This document shows, one piece after another, positions 7,880 through 14,322 of a stretch of 17,669 nucleotides of DNA. Made by a program: the position numbers and the translations under genes. The DNA is from JAVKBW01 sp964352715. Lineage in GTDB: Bacteria > Pseudomonadota > Alphaproteobacteria > UBA8366 > Aestuariispiraceae. The notes under the pieces are model-generated. The model saw only the letters and a program-made list of their open reading frames with translations. It made no database searches and was not told the origin of the DNA. The stretch is taken from NCBI GenBank assembly GCA_964352715.1, contig CAYGSU010000077.1, positions 1-17,669 of the forward strand. Direction: 5' to 3'. Position 1 is the first letter of the stretch; the number at the start of each line of letters is the position of its first letter.

Positions 7880-9691
7880 ATGACGCAAAAGAAACCGAAC
7901 CAGGACAACAGGCAGGTCCGCTCGCGCAACGCCGATTCATCCGACCGGCGGCTGAAGAAAATGCGGACGGTTGCCTATCAGAAGATTACCGGCGAAACCG
8001 GCCAGCAGACCGACACGATGCGCGAAAATGCCGTCATCGATTGCGGTTGGGGCCGGCTTCTGTTCGGCCAGACCTTTACCGATTCTGACACGCTGGTTAC
8101 TGCCCTGCAGGAGGAACGGCCAGATCGTCGCGACATCGCGCTTTACATTCACGAGCCGCATGTGCTGCTTTCGCTGGCGCCGCAGCGTCTGTTTCTTGAT
8201 CCGTCGCATACTTTCCGTCTGGAACTGCCGACCTATCGGGCATCTCGCCGCAAACCACGCAGCTTCTTCGTGCGCCGGTTAACCTCGCGGCATGATGCCG
8301 ACGAGATCAACCGTATTTACATTGCCAGGGGAATGATCCCGGTTCCGGCAGACTTTTTCTGGGATCGGCGCGATGCAAGGGCAATTTCGTATTTCGTGGC
8401 CGAAGACGAAGCGACCGGAAATATTCTGGGCGTCGTTACCGGCGTCGACCATCGCCGCGCCTTCAACGATCCGGAACGCGGGTCTTCGTTGTGGTGCCTT
8501 GCCGTCGATCCGCAGGCCCGCCACCCCGGTATCGGTGAATTTCTGGTTCGGCATCTCGCCGAATTCTTCAAGGCGCGCGGCGCAAACCATATCGATCTGT
8601 CGGTGCTGCATGACAACGAACAGGCGATCAAACTGTACGAAAAGATCGGCTTCCGTCGAATTCCGGTCTTCGCGGTCAAGCGCAAGAACCCGATCAACGA
8701 GGTTCTGTTTTCCGGGCCGGCCGCCGACGAACGCCTGAACCCTTATGCAAAGATCATCGTTGACGAGGCACGACGCCGCGGCATCGCGGTTGACGTCATC
8801 GACGCAGACGGCGGCTTCTTCCGCCTGTCCTATGGCGGCCGCAGCATCCAGTGCCGCGAAAGCCTGTCGGAATTCACTACCTCGGTCGCGATGTCGATCT
8901 GCGACGACAAGGCGGTCACCCGCAGGGTTGTCGAGGCCTCCGGCGTGCGAACGCCGAAACAGATTCCCGCCGATGCCACGTCTGAGGAAATCGAGGCCTT
9001 TACCGAGGCGCATCGGCGCGTGGTCGTCAAACCGGCAAGGGGCGAACAAGGCCGCGGCATCTCTGTCGGTCTGTCGAATCCGGACGATATCCGCAAAGCG
9101 ATCGACATCGCCCGCAAGGTTTCGGACTCGGTGCTGATCGAGGAATGCGTCGAAGGACAGGACCTGCGGATCATCGTCATCAACTACAAGCTTGTCGCAG
9201 CGGCCATAAGAAAACCGGCTACCGTGACGGGCGACGGCCAGCATACAATCCGCGCGCTGATCGAACGGCAGAGCCGAAGGCGGGCAGCGGCAACCGGCGG
9301 CGAATCGCAAATTCCACTCGACAGCGAAACCGAACGCACGGTCGAACAGGCCGGATATGACTTCGATACCGTGCTCGATGCCGGTAAGGAGCTTGAAGTC
9401 CGCAAGACCGCCAACCTGCATACCGGCGGCACCCTGCACGACGTCACCGGCATCCTGCATCGTCAACTTGCCGATGCCGCCATCGCGGCCGCGCGGGCGA
9501 TCAACATTCCGGTCACCGGGATCGACCTGATGGTCAAATCCCCGACCGAGCCGGACTACGCCTTCATCGAGGCCAATGAACGGCCCGGCCTTGCCAATCA
9601 CGAACCGCAGCCGACAGCAGAACGGTTCATTGATCTGCTGTTTCCGCTGACCGTCAGCGCCGCCGCCGACCGGCGCAGGAAAGAAGAATAG
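7880..9691 (+). CDS. ngg: N-acetylglutaminylglutamine synthetase (GNAT + ATP-grasp fusion)
   Basis: A two-domain enzyme of about 603 residues that builds the acetylated glutamine dipeptide used by AsnO. The GNAT acetyltransferase domain spans about residues 130-280; acetyl-CoA binding is indicated by AVDPQARHPGIGEFLVRHL, and the C-terminal GNAT strand by LYEKIGFRRIPVFAVKR. An ATP-grasp domain follows from about 330 to the end: RRVVVKPARGEQGRGISVGL is the ATP-binding lysine/glycine region, VLIEECVEGQDLRIIVIN the central strand, and FIEANERPGLANH the Mg-binding Glu/Asn. It resembles cyanophycin-synthetase or glutathione-synthetase-like grasp folds. ATG at 7880 is chosen for the purine-rich GAAAGAG just upstream; a GTG at 7868 in the same frame is possible. 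It starts 15 bp after asnO stops. N-terminal residues 1-130 carry no domain I can name. Confidence 0.92.
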   Translation: MTQKKPNQDNRQVRSRNADSSDRRLKKMRTVAYQKITGETGQQTDTMRENAVIDCGWGRLLFGQTFTDSDTLVTALQEERPDRRDIALYIHEPHVLLSLAPQRLFLDPSHTFRLELPTYRASRRKPRSFFVRRLTSRHDADEINRIYIARGMIPVPADFFWDRRDARAISYFVAEDEATGNILGVVTGVDHRRAFNDPERGSSLWCLAVDPQARHPGIGEFLVRHLAEFFKARGANHIDLSVLHDNEQAIKLYEKIGFRRIPVFAVKRKNPINEVLFSGPAADERLNPYAKIIVDEARRRGIAVDVIDADGGFFRLSYGGRSIQCRESLSEFTTSVAMSICDDKAVTRRVVEASGVRTPKQIPADATSEEIEAFTEAHRRVVVKPARGEQGRGISVGLSNPDDIRKAIDIARKVSDSVLIEECVEGQDLRIIVINYKLVAAAIRKPATVTGDGQHTIRALIERQSRRRAAATGGESQIPLDSETERTVEQAGYDFDTVLDAGKELEVRKTANLHTGGTLHDVTGILHRQLADAAIAAARAINIPVTGIDLMVKSPTEPDYAFIEANERPGLANHEPQPTAERFIDLLFPLTVSAAADRRRKEE

Positions 9692-9697
9692 TCCTAT

Positions 9698-9703
9698 GGG
9701 AGA
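9698..9703 (+). promoter_or_regulatory. Ribosome-binding site deciding the M42 hydrolase start
   Basis: GGGAGA ends 4 nt before the ATG at 9708, favouring this start over the ATG at 9696, which the motif itself overlaps. The sequence upstream of 9696 is only weakly Shine-Dalgarno-like. Confidence 0.55.
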
Positions 9704-9707
9704 TTTC

Positions 9708-10877
9708 ATGAAAAAACCGGACATCGACACCGACTATCTGACGCAGACCCTGCGCGACCTGCTATCCATTCCAAGCCCCAGCGGCTACACCGATACCGTG
9801 GTCCATTACGTTTCGGAGGCTCTTGAAAAAATCGGCCTGTCGGTCGAACTGACCCGTCGTGGGGCAATCCGCGCGATCCGGCCGGGTGAACACCGGCATG
9901 AAGGTGCGCGCGCCATCGTTTCGCATGTCGATACGCTCGGCGCTCAGGTAAAGGCGTTGAAACCGAACGGCCGGGTGGAACTGGTGCCGATCGGTCACTG
10001 GTCGTCTCGGTTCGCGGAAGGCGCTCGCGCCAGCGTATTTTCGGAAAAAGGCGCCTATACCGGCACCATCCTGCCACTCAAGGCATCCGGCCATACGTTC
10101 AACCGGGAAATCGATTCCCAACCGGTCACCTGGCAGCAGCTTGAAATGCGCATCGACGCCCTGTCACGCAATATCGATGAGTTGCACGCTTTGGGAATCG
10201 AGATCGGCGATATCGTGGCCATCGACCCGCAATCTGAATTTCTCGACAACGGCTATATTGTTTCCCGGCATCTGGACGACAAGGCCGGCGTCGCCGCGAT
10301 GATGGCCGCGCTGAAGGCGATGCAGGAAAACAAGATATATACGCCTGTCGATACCCACTGGCTGTTCACCATTGCCGAGGAAATCGGTGTCGGCGCATCG
10401 ACAGTGGTCACATCGGAAATTGCGTCCATGCTGGCCATCGACAACGGCACCACCGCGCAGGGTCAGAATTCGTCTGAATTCGGTGTCACCATCGCCATGG
10501 CCGATCAACAGGGCCCGTTCGACTACCACCTGACCAAGAAACTGGTCGATCTGTGCCGCGACAACGACATCCAGTATCAGAAGGATGTCTTCCGGTTTTA
10601 CCGGTCCGATGCCGCCAGCGCGCTGGAAGCGGGCCACGATGTCCGCACCGCGCTCGCAACCTTCGGCATTGACGCGTCACACGGCTACGAGCGGATTCAC
10701 CTGCACGCCCTGCGTTCCGTCGCCGAACTGATCGCGGTCTATGCCAACAGCCCTGTCAATATCCGGCGCGATTTCCGTGAAACAGCCGATCTGAAAGGGT
10801 TCACCGAACAGCCAGTCGACGAGGCGGAAGACCAGGTGCTGAAACCCGATCTGGCCCAGGTCGAAGAAGTTACCTGA
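9708..10877 (+). CDS. M42-family metallohydrolase of the NAGGN operon
   Basis: A protein of 389 residues (393 if started at 9696) of the M42 glutamyl aminopeptidase/cellulase-like family with a two-metal site. All expected ligands can be placed: H73 and D75 in SHVDTLG, D190/D191 in LDDKAG, E224-E225 in AEEIGVGAS (catalytic Glu and metal Glu), D245 in LAIDNGT and H325 in SHGYERIH. The enzyme therefore looks catalytically competent and cytoplasmic (no signal peptide). The gene follows ngg after 16 bp and is the third member of the conserved asnO-ngg-M42 trio. Its role is not clear from established work as I know it: it could degrade or recycle the N-acetylated dipeptide, trim a precursor or control the pool size. 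An ordinary aminopeptidase role is less likely given the conserved context. Confidence 0.9.
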   Translation: MKKPDIDTDYLTQTLRDLLSIPSPSGYTDTVVHYVSEALEKIGLSVELTRRGAIRAIRPGEHRHEGARAIVSHVDTLGAQVKALKPNGRVELVPIGHWSSRFAEGARASVFSEKGAYTGTILPLKASGHTFNREIDSQPVTWQQLEMRIDALSRNIDELHALGIEIGDIVAIDPQSEFLDNGYIVSRHLDDKAGVAAMMAALKAMQENKIYTPVDTHWLFTIAEEIGVGASTVVTSEIASMLAIDNGTTAQGQNSSEFGVTIAMADQQGPFDYHLTKKLVDLCRDNDIQYQKDVFRFYRSDAASALEAGHDVRTALATFGIDASHGYERIHLHALRSVAELIAVYANSPVNIRRDFRETADLKGFTEQPVDEAEDQVLKPDLAQVEEVT

Positions 10878-10896
10878 TCGCGGCCGCCATTGCGGA

Positions 10897-11379
10897 TCAC
10901 AAATCGGCGACGGTGCCACCTGTCAATTGTTCGAGTTCCGCAAGAGTCGTCGGAAAAATGCAATGCGGATGACCGGCGGCGGCATAAACCGCCTCAAACC
11001 GGCCAAGGCTGGCATCGATGGCAACCGGCAGCACCGTCACATGCGCTACTGGCGATACACCGCCGATGGCAAAGCCGGTCGCGTCGCGCACCGCATCCGC
11101 ATCCGGCCGTTTAACCTTGCCGGAAAGGCCCAGACTGTCGCGCAGTTTTTTGGTGTCGCATTGCCGGTCGCCGGCAACCAGGGCCATCACCGCCTGGCCG
11201 CCGATGGTGAAAACCAGCGATTTGACGATTGCGCCCTGTTCGACGCCCAACGCAGCGGCCGCTTCGGCCGCGCTGCGGGTGGTTTCCGTAACGGCCACCA
11301 CCTTGTCATCGACCCCGGCGTCGATCAGCGCCTGGCGAACCCGGCGGACAGATGGGTTATTCAGCGCAGCTTCCGACAT
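10897..11379 (-). CDS. YbaK/EbsC-family aminoacyl-tRNA deacylase
   Basis: A 160-residue single-domain editing protein that hydrolyses mischarged aminoacyl-tRNA in trans (Cys-tRNA-Pro or a related substrate). The conserved lysine is K53 in AIVKSLVFTIGG, followed by the GGVSPVAH motif near residue 107 and AAGHPHCIFPTT near 134. These are the hallmark blocks of the YbaK/ProXp superfamily. The start at 11379 gives the normal family length; the frame stays open to ATGs at 11400 and 11442, but those lack a ribosome-binding sequence, whereas ACAGG lies 6 nt before 11379. It stands alone and converges with the NAGGN operon, leaving 19 bp between the stop codons. The exact substrate within the superfamily (Cys, Ala or other on tRNA-Pro) cannot be assigned here. 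Confidence 0.88.
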   Translation of the reverse strand: MSEAALNNPSVRRVRQALIDAGVDDKVVAVTETTRSAAEAAAALGVEQGAIVKSLVFTIGGQAVMALVAGDRQCDTKKLRDSLGLSGKVKRPDADAVRDATGFAIGGVSPVAHVTVLPVAIDASLGRFEAVYAAAGHPHCIFPTTLAELEQLTGGTVADL

Positions 11380-11574
11380 CAAAAACCTGTTGGGTTTCAT
11401 CAATCTAGTTGATTTCCGCAAAACTGTTAACAATGTCAACAATCAGCAACATATATGGTGATACATCCATAACATAGCCCCTGTAATTGTAACACTCGAA
11501 TGCTACATATTAGATCGAAAGGTTAGCAATGCTGGCCTAAATTGAATTCTGGAATATAGTAGGTAACACTCATA
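11380..11574. other. AT-rich divergent intergenic region
   Basis: The 195 bp between the YbaK-type gene and the choice-of-anchor A gene are clearly richer in A and T than the rest of the window. They hold no open frame I can support. They contain the palindrome TGTTAACA (11425-11432), imperfect 9-bp tandem units and a direct repeat (listed separately). The best -35-like hexamer is TTGTAA (11487-11492), but no good -10 lies at the right distance, so I do not call a promoter. Confidence 0.6.
11425..11451. repeat. Three imperfect 9-bp tandem units
   Basis: TGTTAACAA (11425-11433) and TGTCAACAA (11434-11442) differ at one base and are followed by a more diverged TCAGCAACA (11443-11451). The first unit contains the palindrome TGTTAACA. 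With a spacing of 9 bp this could be a protein-binding cluster or simple low-complexity CAA repetition. Confidence 0.4.
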
Positions 11575-11581
11575 ATGCTCC
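11489..11581 (+). repeat. Imperfect direct repeat; second copy covers the start codon of the surface-protein gene
   Basis: GTAACACTCGAATGCTAC (11489-11506) recurs as GTAACACTCATAATGCTCC (11563-11581). Nine identical bases are followed by AATGCT in both, with one extra base in the second copy. The copies are 74 bp apart, and the ATG of the second copy is the start codon of the choice-of-anchor A gene. Confidence 0.5.
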
Positions 11582-12394
11582 GCAAGTTTGCCGTCTCGAT
11601 CATCGCAGCAACCACGATAGCTGCAGCCATCCCGGCACAAGCATCAAGTTTCGATGCGCGCTCCCTGATGCGCAGCTTCAACGCGATCGTGCTTAACGAT
11701 CTTCATACTCAGGTCGAAACAGAAGGTACTGTCTATGTCGGCGGCGACTATGTCGGCGGCGCCACCGTCAACAAGGACCACAGTGCAAATGTCGATCTCG
11801 GTAACGGCATCAACGGCAGCCTGATCATCGGCGGCAGCTTTACCGGCTACGGCGGTAACCCCGGCAACATCAACCTGCAAAGCGGTGATGCCTTCATCGG
11901 CGGCTCGATCAACGGGAACATCAACAACAACGGCGGCGGCACGATCAGCTCCGGCGTTTCGGGTATTCCCGTTAGCGGCATCACGCAGATGATGATCGAC
12001 TTTTCAGCCGAACTGGCGGCGCTGACACCGACCGGCGGCATCGCGAACCTGAGCGATAACAACAACCTCGGTTTCATCGCCAACCCCGACGCAAACAATG
12101 TCGCGGTCTTTAACATCAACGACTCGGCGCTTGGCAACTCGGGCACCTACAAGGGCGTGACTGCCGATCCTGGCGTCACCACGGTGATCAACGTTTCCGG
12201 CAAGCACGTAAACGTAAACATGAACATGAATCTGACGCAGAATTCCGTGATCTATAACTTCTTTGAAGCGGAAACCCTGAATATCGGCGCGTCGTTCAAT
12301 GCATCCATTCTGGCCCCGCTTGCCGACCTCGTCCTGTCGGGCGGCGGCGTCAAGGGAACGCTGGTTGCGAACAATGTCAGCCAGAACTCCGAAA
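11575..12394 (+). CDS. Choice-of-anchor A family secreted surface protein (3' end lost in assembly gap)
   Basis: The visible 273 residues begin with a Sec signal peptide: MLRK, a hydrophobic stretch, then AQA|SS with cleavage expected after residue 23. After it comes the family opening FNAIVLNDLHTQVETEG followed by TVYVGGDYVGG. Repeated glycine-rich strands follow (VGGDYVGG, LIIGGSFTGYGG, AFIGGSINGNINN), as expected for a beta-solenoid-like exported domain rich in Asn and Gly. Choice-of-anchor A proteins share this domain but carry different C-terminal anchors (LPXTG, PEP-CTERM or related sorting signals). The anchor here is in the gap, so its attachment mode is unknown. The start codon has only a weak AGG 11 nt upstream, suggesting modest or regulated translation. 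The role is presumably adhesion or matrix, not shown by the sequence. Confidence 0.85.
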
Positions 12395-12494
12395 NNNNNN
12401 NNNNNNNNNNNNNNNNNNNNNNNNNNNNNNNNNNNNNNNNNNNNNNNNNNNNNNNNNNNNNNNNNNNNNNNNNNNNNNNNNNNNNNNNNNNNNN
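12395..12494. other. Assembly gap (100 N)
   Basis: Exactly 100 N, a usual placeholder for unknown length. Two genes of opposite strand run into it unfinished: the choice-of-anchor A gene from the left and a Rieske oxygenase gene from the right. If both genes are complete, the true gap should be well over 500 bp. Confidence 0.95.
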
Positions 12495-13072
12495 ACCAGA
12501 TCGGCCAGTGGCCATGGGCTGTGTACCGCGCTGAAATCGCCCAGGCAGTCTTCAATCGGCTCCGGGTCCGGCCCGAGATGGATGAAGGAAAAACCATCGA
12601 TCTCCGCCGTTTTGTAAGCAGCCAGACCGTTTTCTTCTTTCCGAAACCCGTCGACCCCGTCCATTTTCGGCGCACCGGCAAGCCTGCCGTCCAGCCGGTA
12701 GGTCCAGGTATGGAACGGGCAGCGGATGGCGTTGACCGTGCCCTGCCCGTCAAGCAGACGGGCGCCGCGATGCCGGCAGGTATTTGCGAAGGCCTGCAGC
12801 GCGCCCTTATCGTCGCGCAGCACGATTACCGGATTTCCGGCGATATCCAGCGCTTCGTAATCGCCTTTTTTCGCGAACCGGTCGGACCGGCCGATGCCGA
12901 TCCAGCACCGTCGGAAGATCGCCTCGCGTTCGGCATCCAGAACAGCTTCTGACGTATAACAGTGCGGTGGGATACTGCGATTGCCGGTCGGACAAGAAAG
13001 AACGGCGCGCAAGCCGCCCGGCCCGGTTTCCGGTTCGAGATCGATTGGCCCGCTGCCCGCTACATCCGGCAT
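12495..13072 (-). CDS. Rieske oxygenase alpha subunit (3' end lost in assembly gap)
   Basis: The N-terminal 192 residues of a Rieske non-haem iron oxygenase large subunit are visible, about half of the usual ~370-400. The [2Fe-2S] ligands are C99-x-H101 (TCRHRGARL) and C118-x2-H121 (CPFHTWTY). The family pattern following the cluster (YRLDGRLAGAPKMDG, then GFSFIHL) is normal. The catalytic mononuclear iron domain is entirely missing because of the gap, so the substrate class cannot be inferred from it. ATG at 13072 has AGGA about 9 nt upstream and lies 18 bp after the stop of the triple-RidA gene, so it is likely the distal gene of the same operon. It is a clear paralogue of the Rieske protein at 14323-15456 (matching IF.R.W, KGDY and IAG blocks), not a copy. 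Confidence 0.9.
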
Positions 13073-13090
13073 GTTTCGAGTCCTGAAGGG

Positions 13091-14320
13091 TTACACCATC
13101 GCCACACAGTCGATTTCGATCAGCATATCCTTGTAGGCGAGATAACTGAAAGGAATTCCGGTCGAAGCCGGGCCGGGCGGTTTATAGTATCCGGCCCGCA
13201 CAGTTGCATTGCGCAGCAGGTCTTCCTGCCCTTTCGATCCGCTGTAGAAGGTGTTGATCTTCACAAGATTTTCCATGCCGAGACCGTATTCCGCCAGCAC
13301 CTTTTCGATGTTCTGCATCGCCGTATGGGTCTGCTTTTCAATGTCGTCGGGGTCGATGACCTGCGCCTCCGGCGTCAGCGACACCTGTCCGCCTATGAAG
13401 ATCATGTCGCCGACTTTCACCCCGTGACGATAGGGCAGATGCACCGGCCAGTCCCAGTGACCGGTCGGCCAGACGCCTTCACGGTGCAGCCGGGCACCGT
13501 CAACGCCGCGCATCGCGATAACATCGTTTCGCACCATCAAGCCGTCCTGTGCCAGACGCACAAGCGACAGCCCGGTCGCCGCAGGTCCCGGTTCCTTGTA
13601 GTGGGCCGCGCGGACCATCGCGGCCGCCTTCCAGTCTTCCTGATCGCCCGGTTCGACATTGAAGACATTCGCTTTCACCGCATCGTGCAGATCCGCGCCA
13701 AGCGCGGCGAGCAACCGGTTCAGCTTGTTCAGCGTGATCTTGCTCTGCTCGCTAAGGCTGCCCGGATGCGGTATTTCACCATTCGGCTGCATCGCCGTCT
13801 GGCCGCTGGTGAACAGCATTTCGCCGCATCGCACCGCCTGGCTGAAGGGCGGTGGCAGAACCGATCCGTCGGGAATCCACGCCGCCGCTTTCGCCAGCCT
13901 CTCGCCGTTCTCGCCGCGCATCGCAATGCCTTCGATTTCAATCGACAGGCCATCGAAACAATTGGTTTCGATCGGCACCAGCGTCAGGGCCGGGCCCGGG
14001 CCGCTGACCGTGCCGAGTTTCGACGCCATGGTGCGGGCTATCAGCGTTTCATCCGGGTTGCCACCATGCACGTAGAATGCCGTCAGCTTCACCAGATCGC
14101 CGGGGCCGGCGCCGATGCCATTCAGCACGGCCAGAACCCCATCCATCGCGATCTCGGTCTGGGCAACGATATCGTTCGGGCGCGTCACGGTAGCGTTGCC
14201 GTCGATATCGGCCTGACCGCCGATAAAGATCATCCTTCCACATTTAAGTCCGTGGCTGTGGTTAAGCGGAATGCCGATGGACAGATGATCGTCAGGATGG
14301 AAACGCTTGCGCGGCAGCAT
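13091..14320 (-). CDS. Three-domain RidA (YjgF/YER057c/UK114) fusion protein
   Basis: A 409-residue cytoplasmic protein containing three consecutive RidA-like domains, at about residues 20-135, 158-271 and 293-408. Each shows the same landmarks: MIFIGGQADI / MLFTSGQTAM / MIFIGGQVSL on the first strands, DLVKLTAFYV / DAVKANVFNV / NLVKINTFYS in the middle, and GPGPALT / EPGPAATG / PPGPASTG before the last strand, ending IEGIAM / NDVIAM / IDCVAM. Ordinary RidA is ~130 residues and forms homotrimers that hydrolyse enamines/imines. The Arg that follows this PxPA segment in RidA proper is Leu, Ala and Ser here, so classical 2-aminoacrylate deaminase activity is doubtful and the Rid4-Rid7-like groups are a better match. 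The gene starts 2 bp after the Rieske gene stops and so is probably coupled to it. Confidence 0.9.
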   Translation of the reverse strand: MLPRKRFHPDDHLSIGIPLNHSHGLKCGRMIFIGGQADIDGNATVTRPNDIVAQTEIAMDGVLAVLNGIGAGPGDLVKLTAFYVHGGNPDETLIARTMASKLGTVSGPGPALTLVPIETNCFDGLSIEIEGIAMRGENGERLAKAAAWIPDGSVLPPPFSQAVRCGEMLFTSGQTAMQPNGEIPHPGSLSEQSKITLNKLNRLLAALGADLHDAVKANVFNVEPGDQEDWKAAAMVRAAHYKEPGPAATGLSLVRLAQDGLMVRNDVIAMRGVDGARLHREGVWPTGHWDWPVHLPYRHGVKVGDMIFIGGQVSLTPEAQVIDPDDIEKQTHTAMQNIEKVLAEYGLGMENLVKINTFYSGSKGQEDLLRNATVRAGYYKPPGPASTGIPFSYLAYKDMLIEIDCVAMV

Positions 14321-14322
14321 GA

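Noticed and set aside
8279..9730. 483-codon open frame on the minus strand opposite ngg
   Set aside because: Its translation is low-complexity, Arg/Asp-rich shadow sequence with no recognisable domain, while the plus strand carries intact GNAT and ATP-grasp motifs.
10875..10899. Possible bidirectional terminator hairpin between the M42 gene and the YbaK-type gene (TGATC...GATCA arms)
   Set aside because: Only five clean base pairs, then a bulge, and no T-run follows on either strand.
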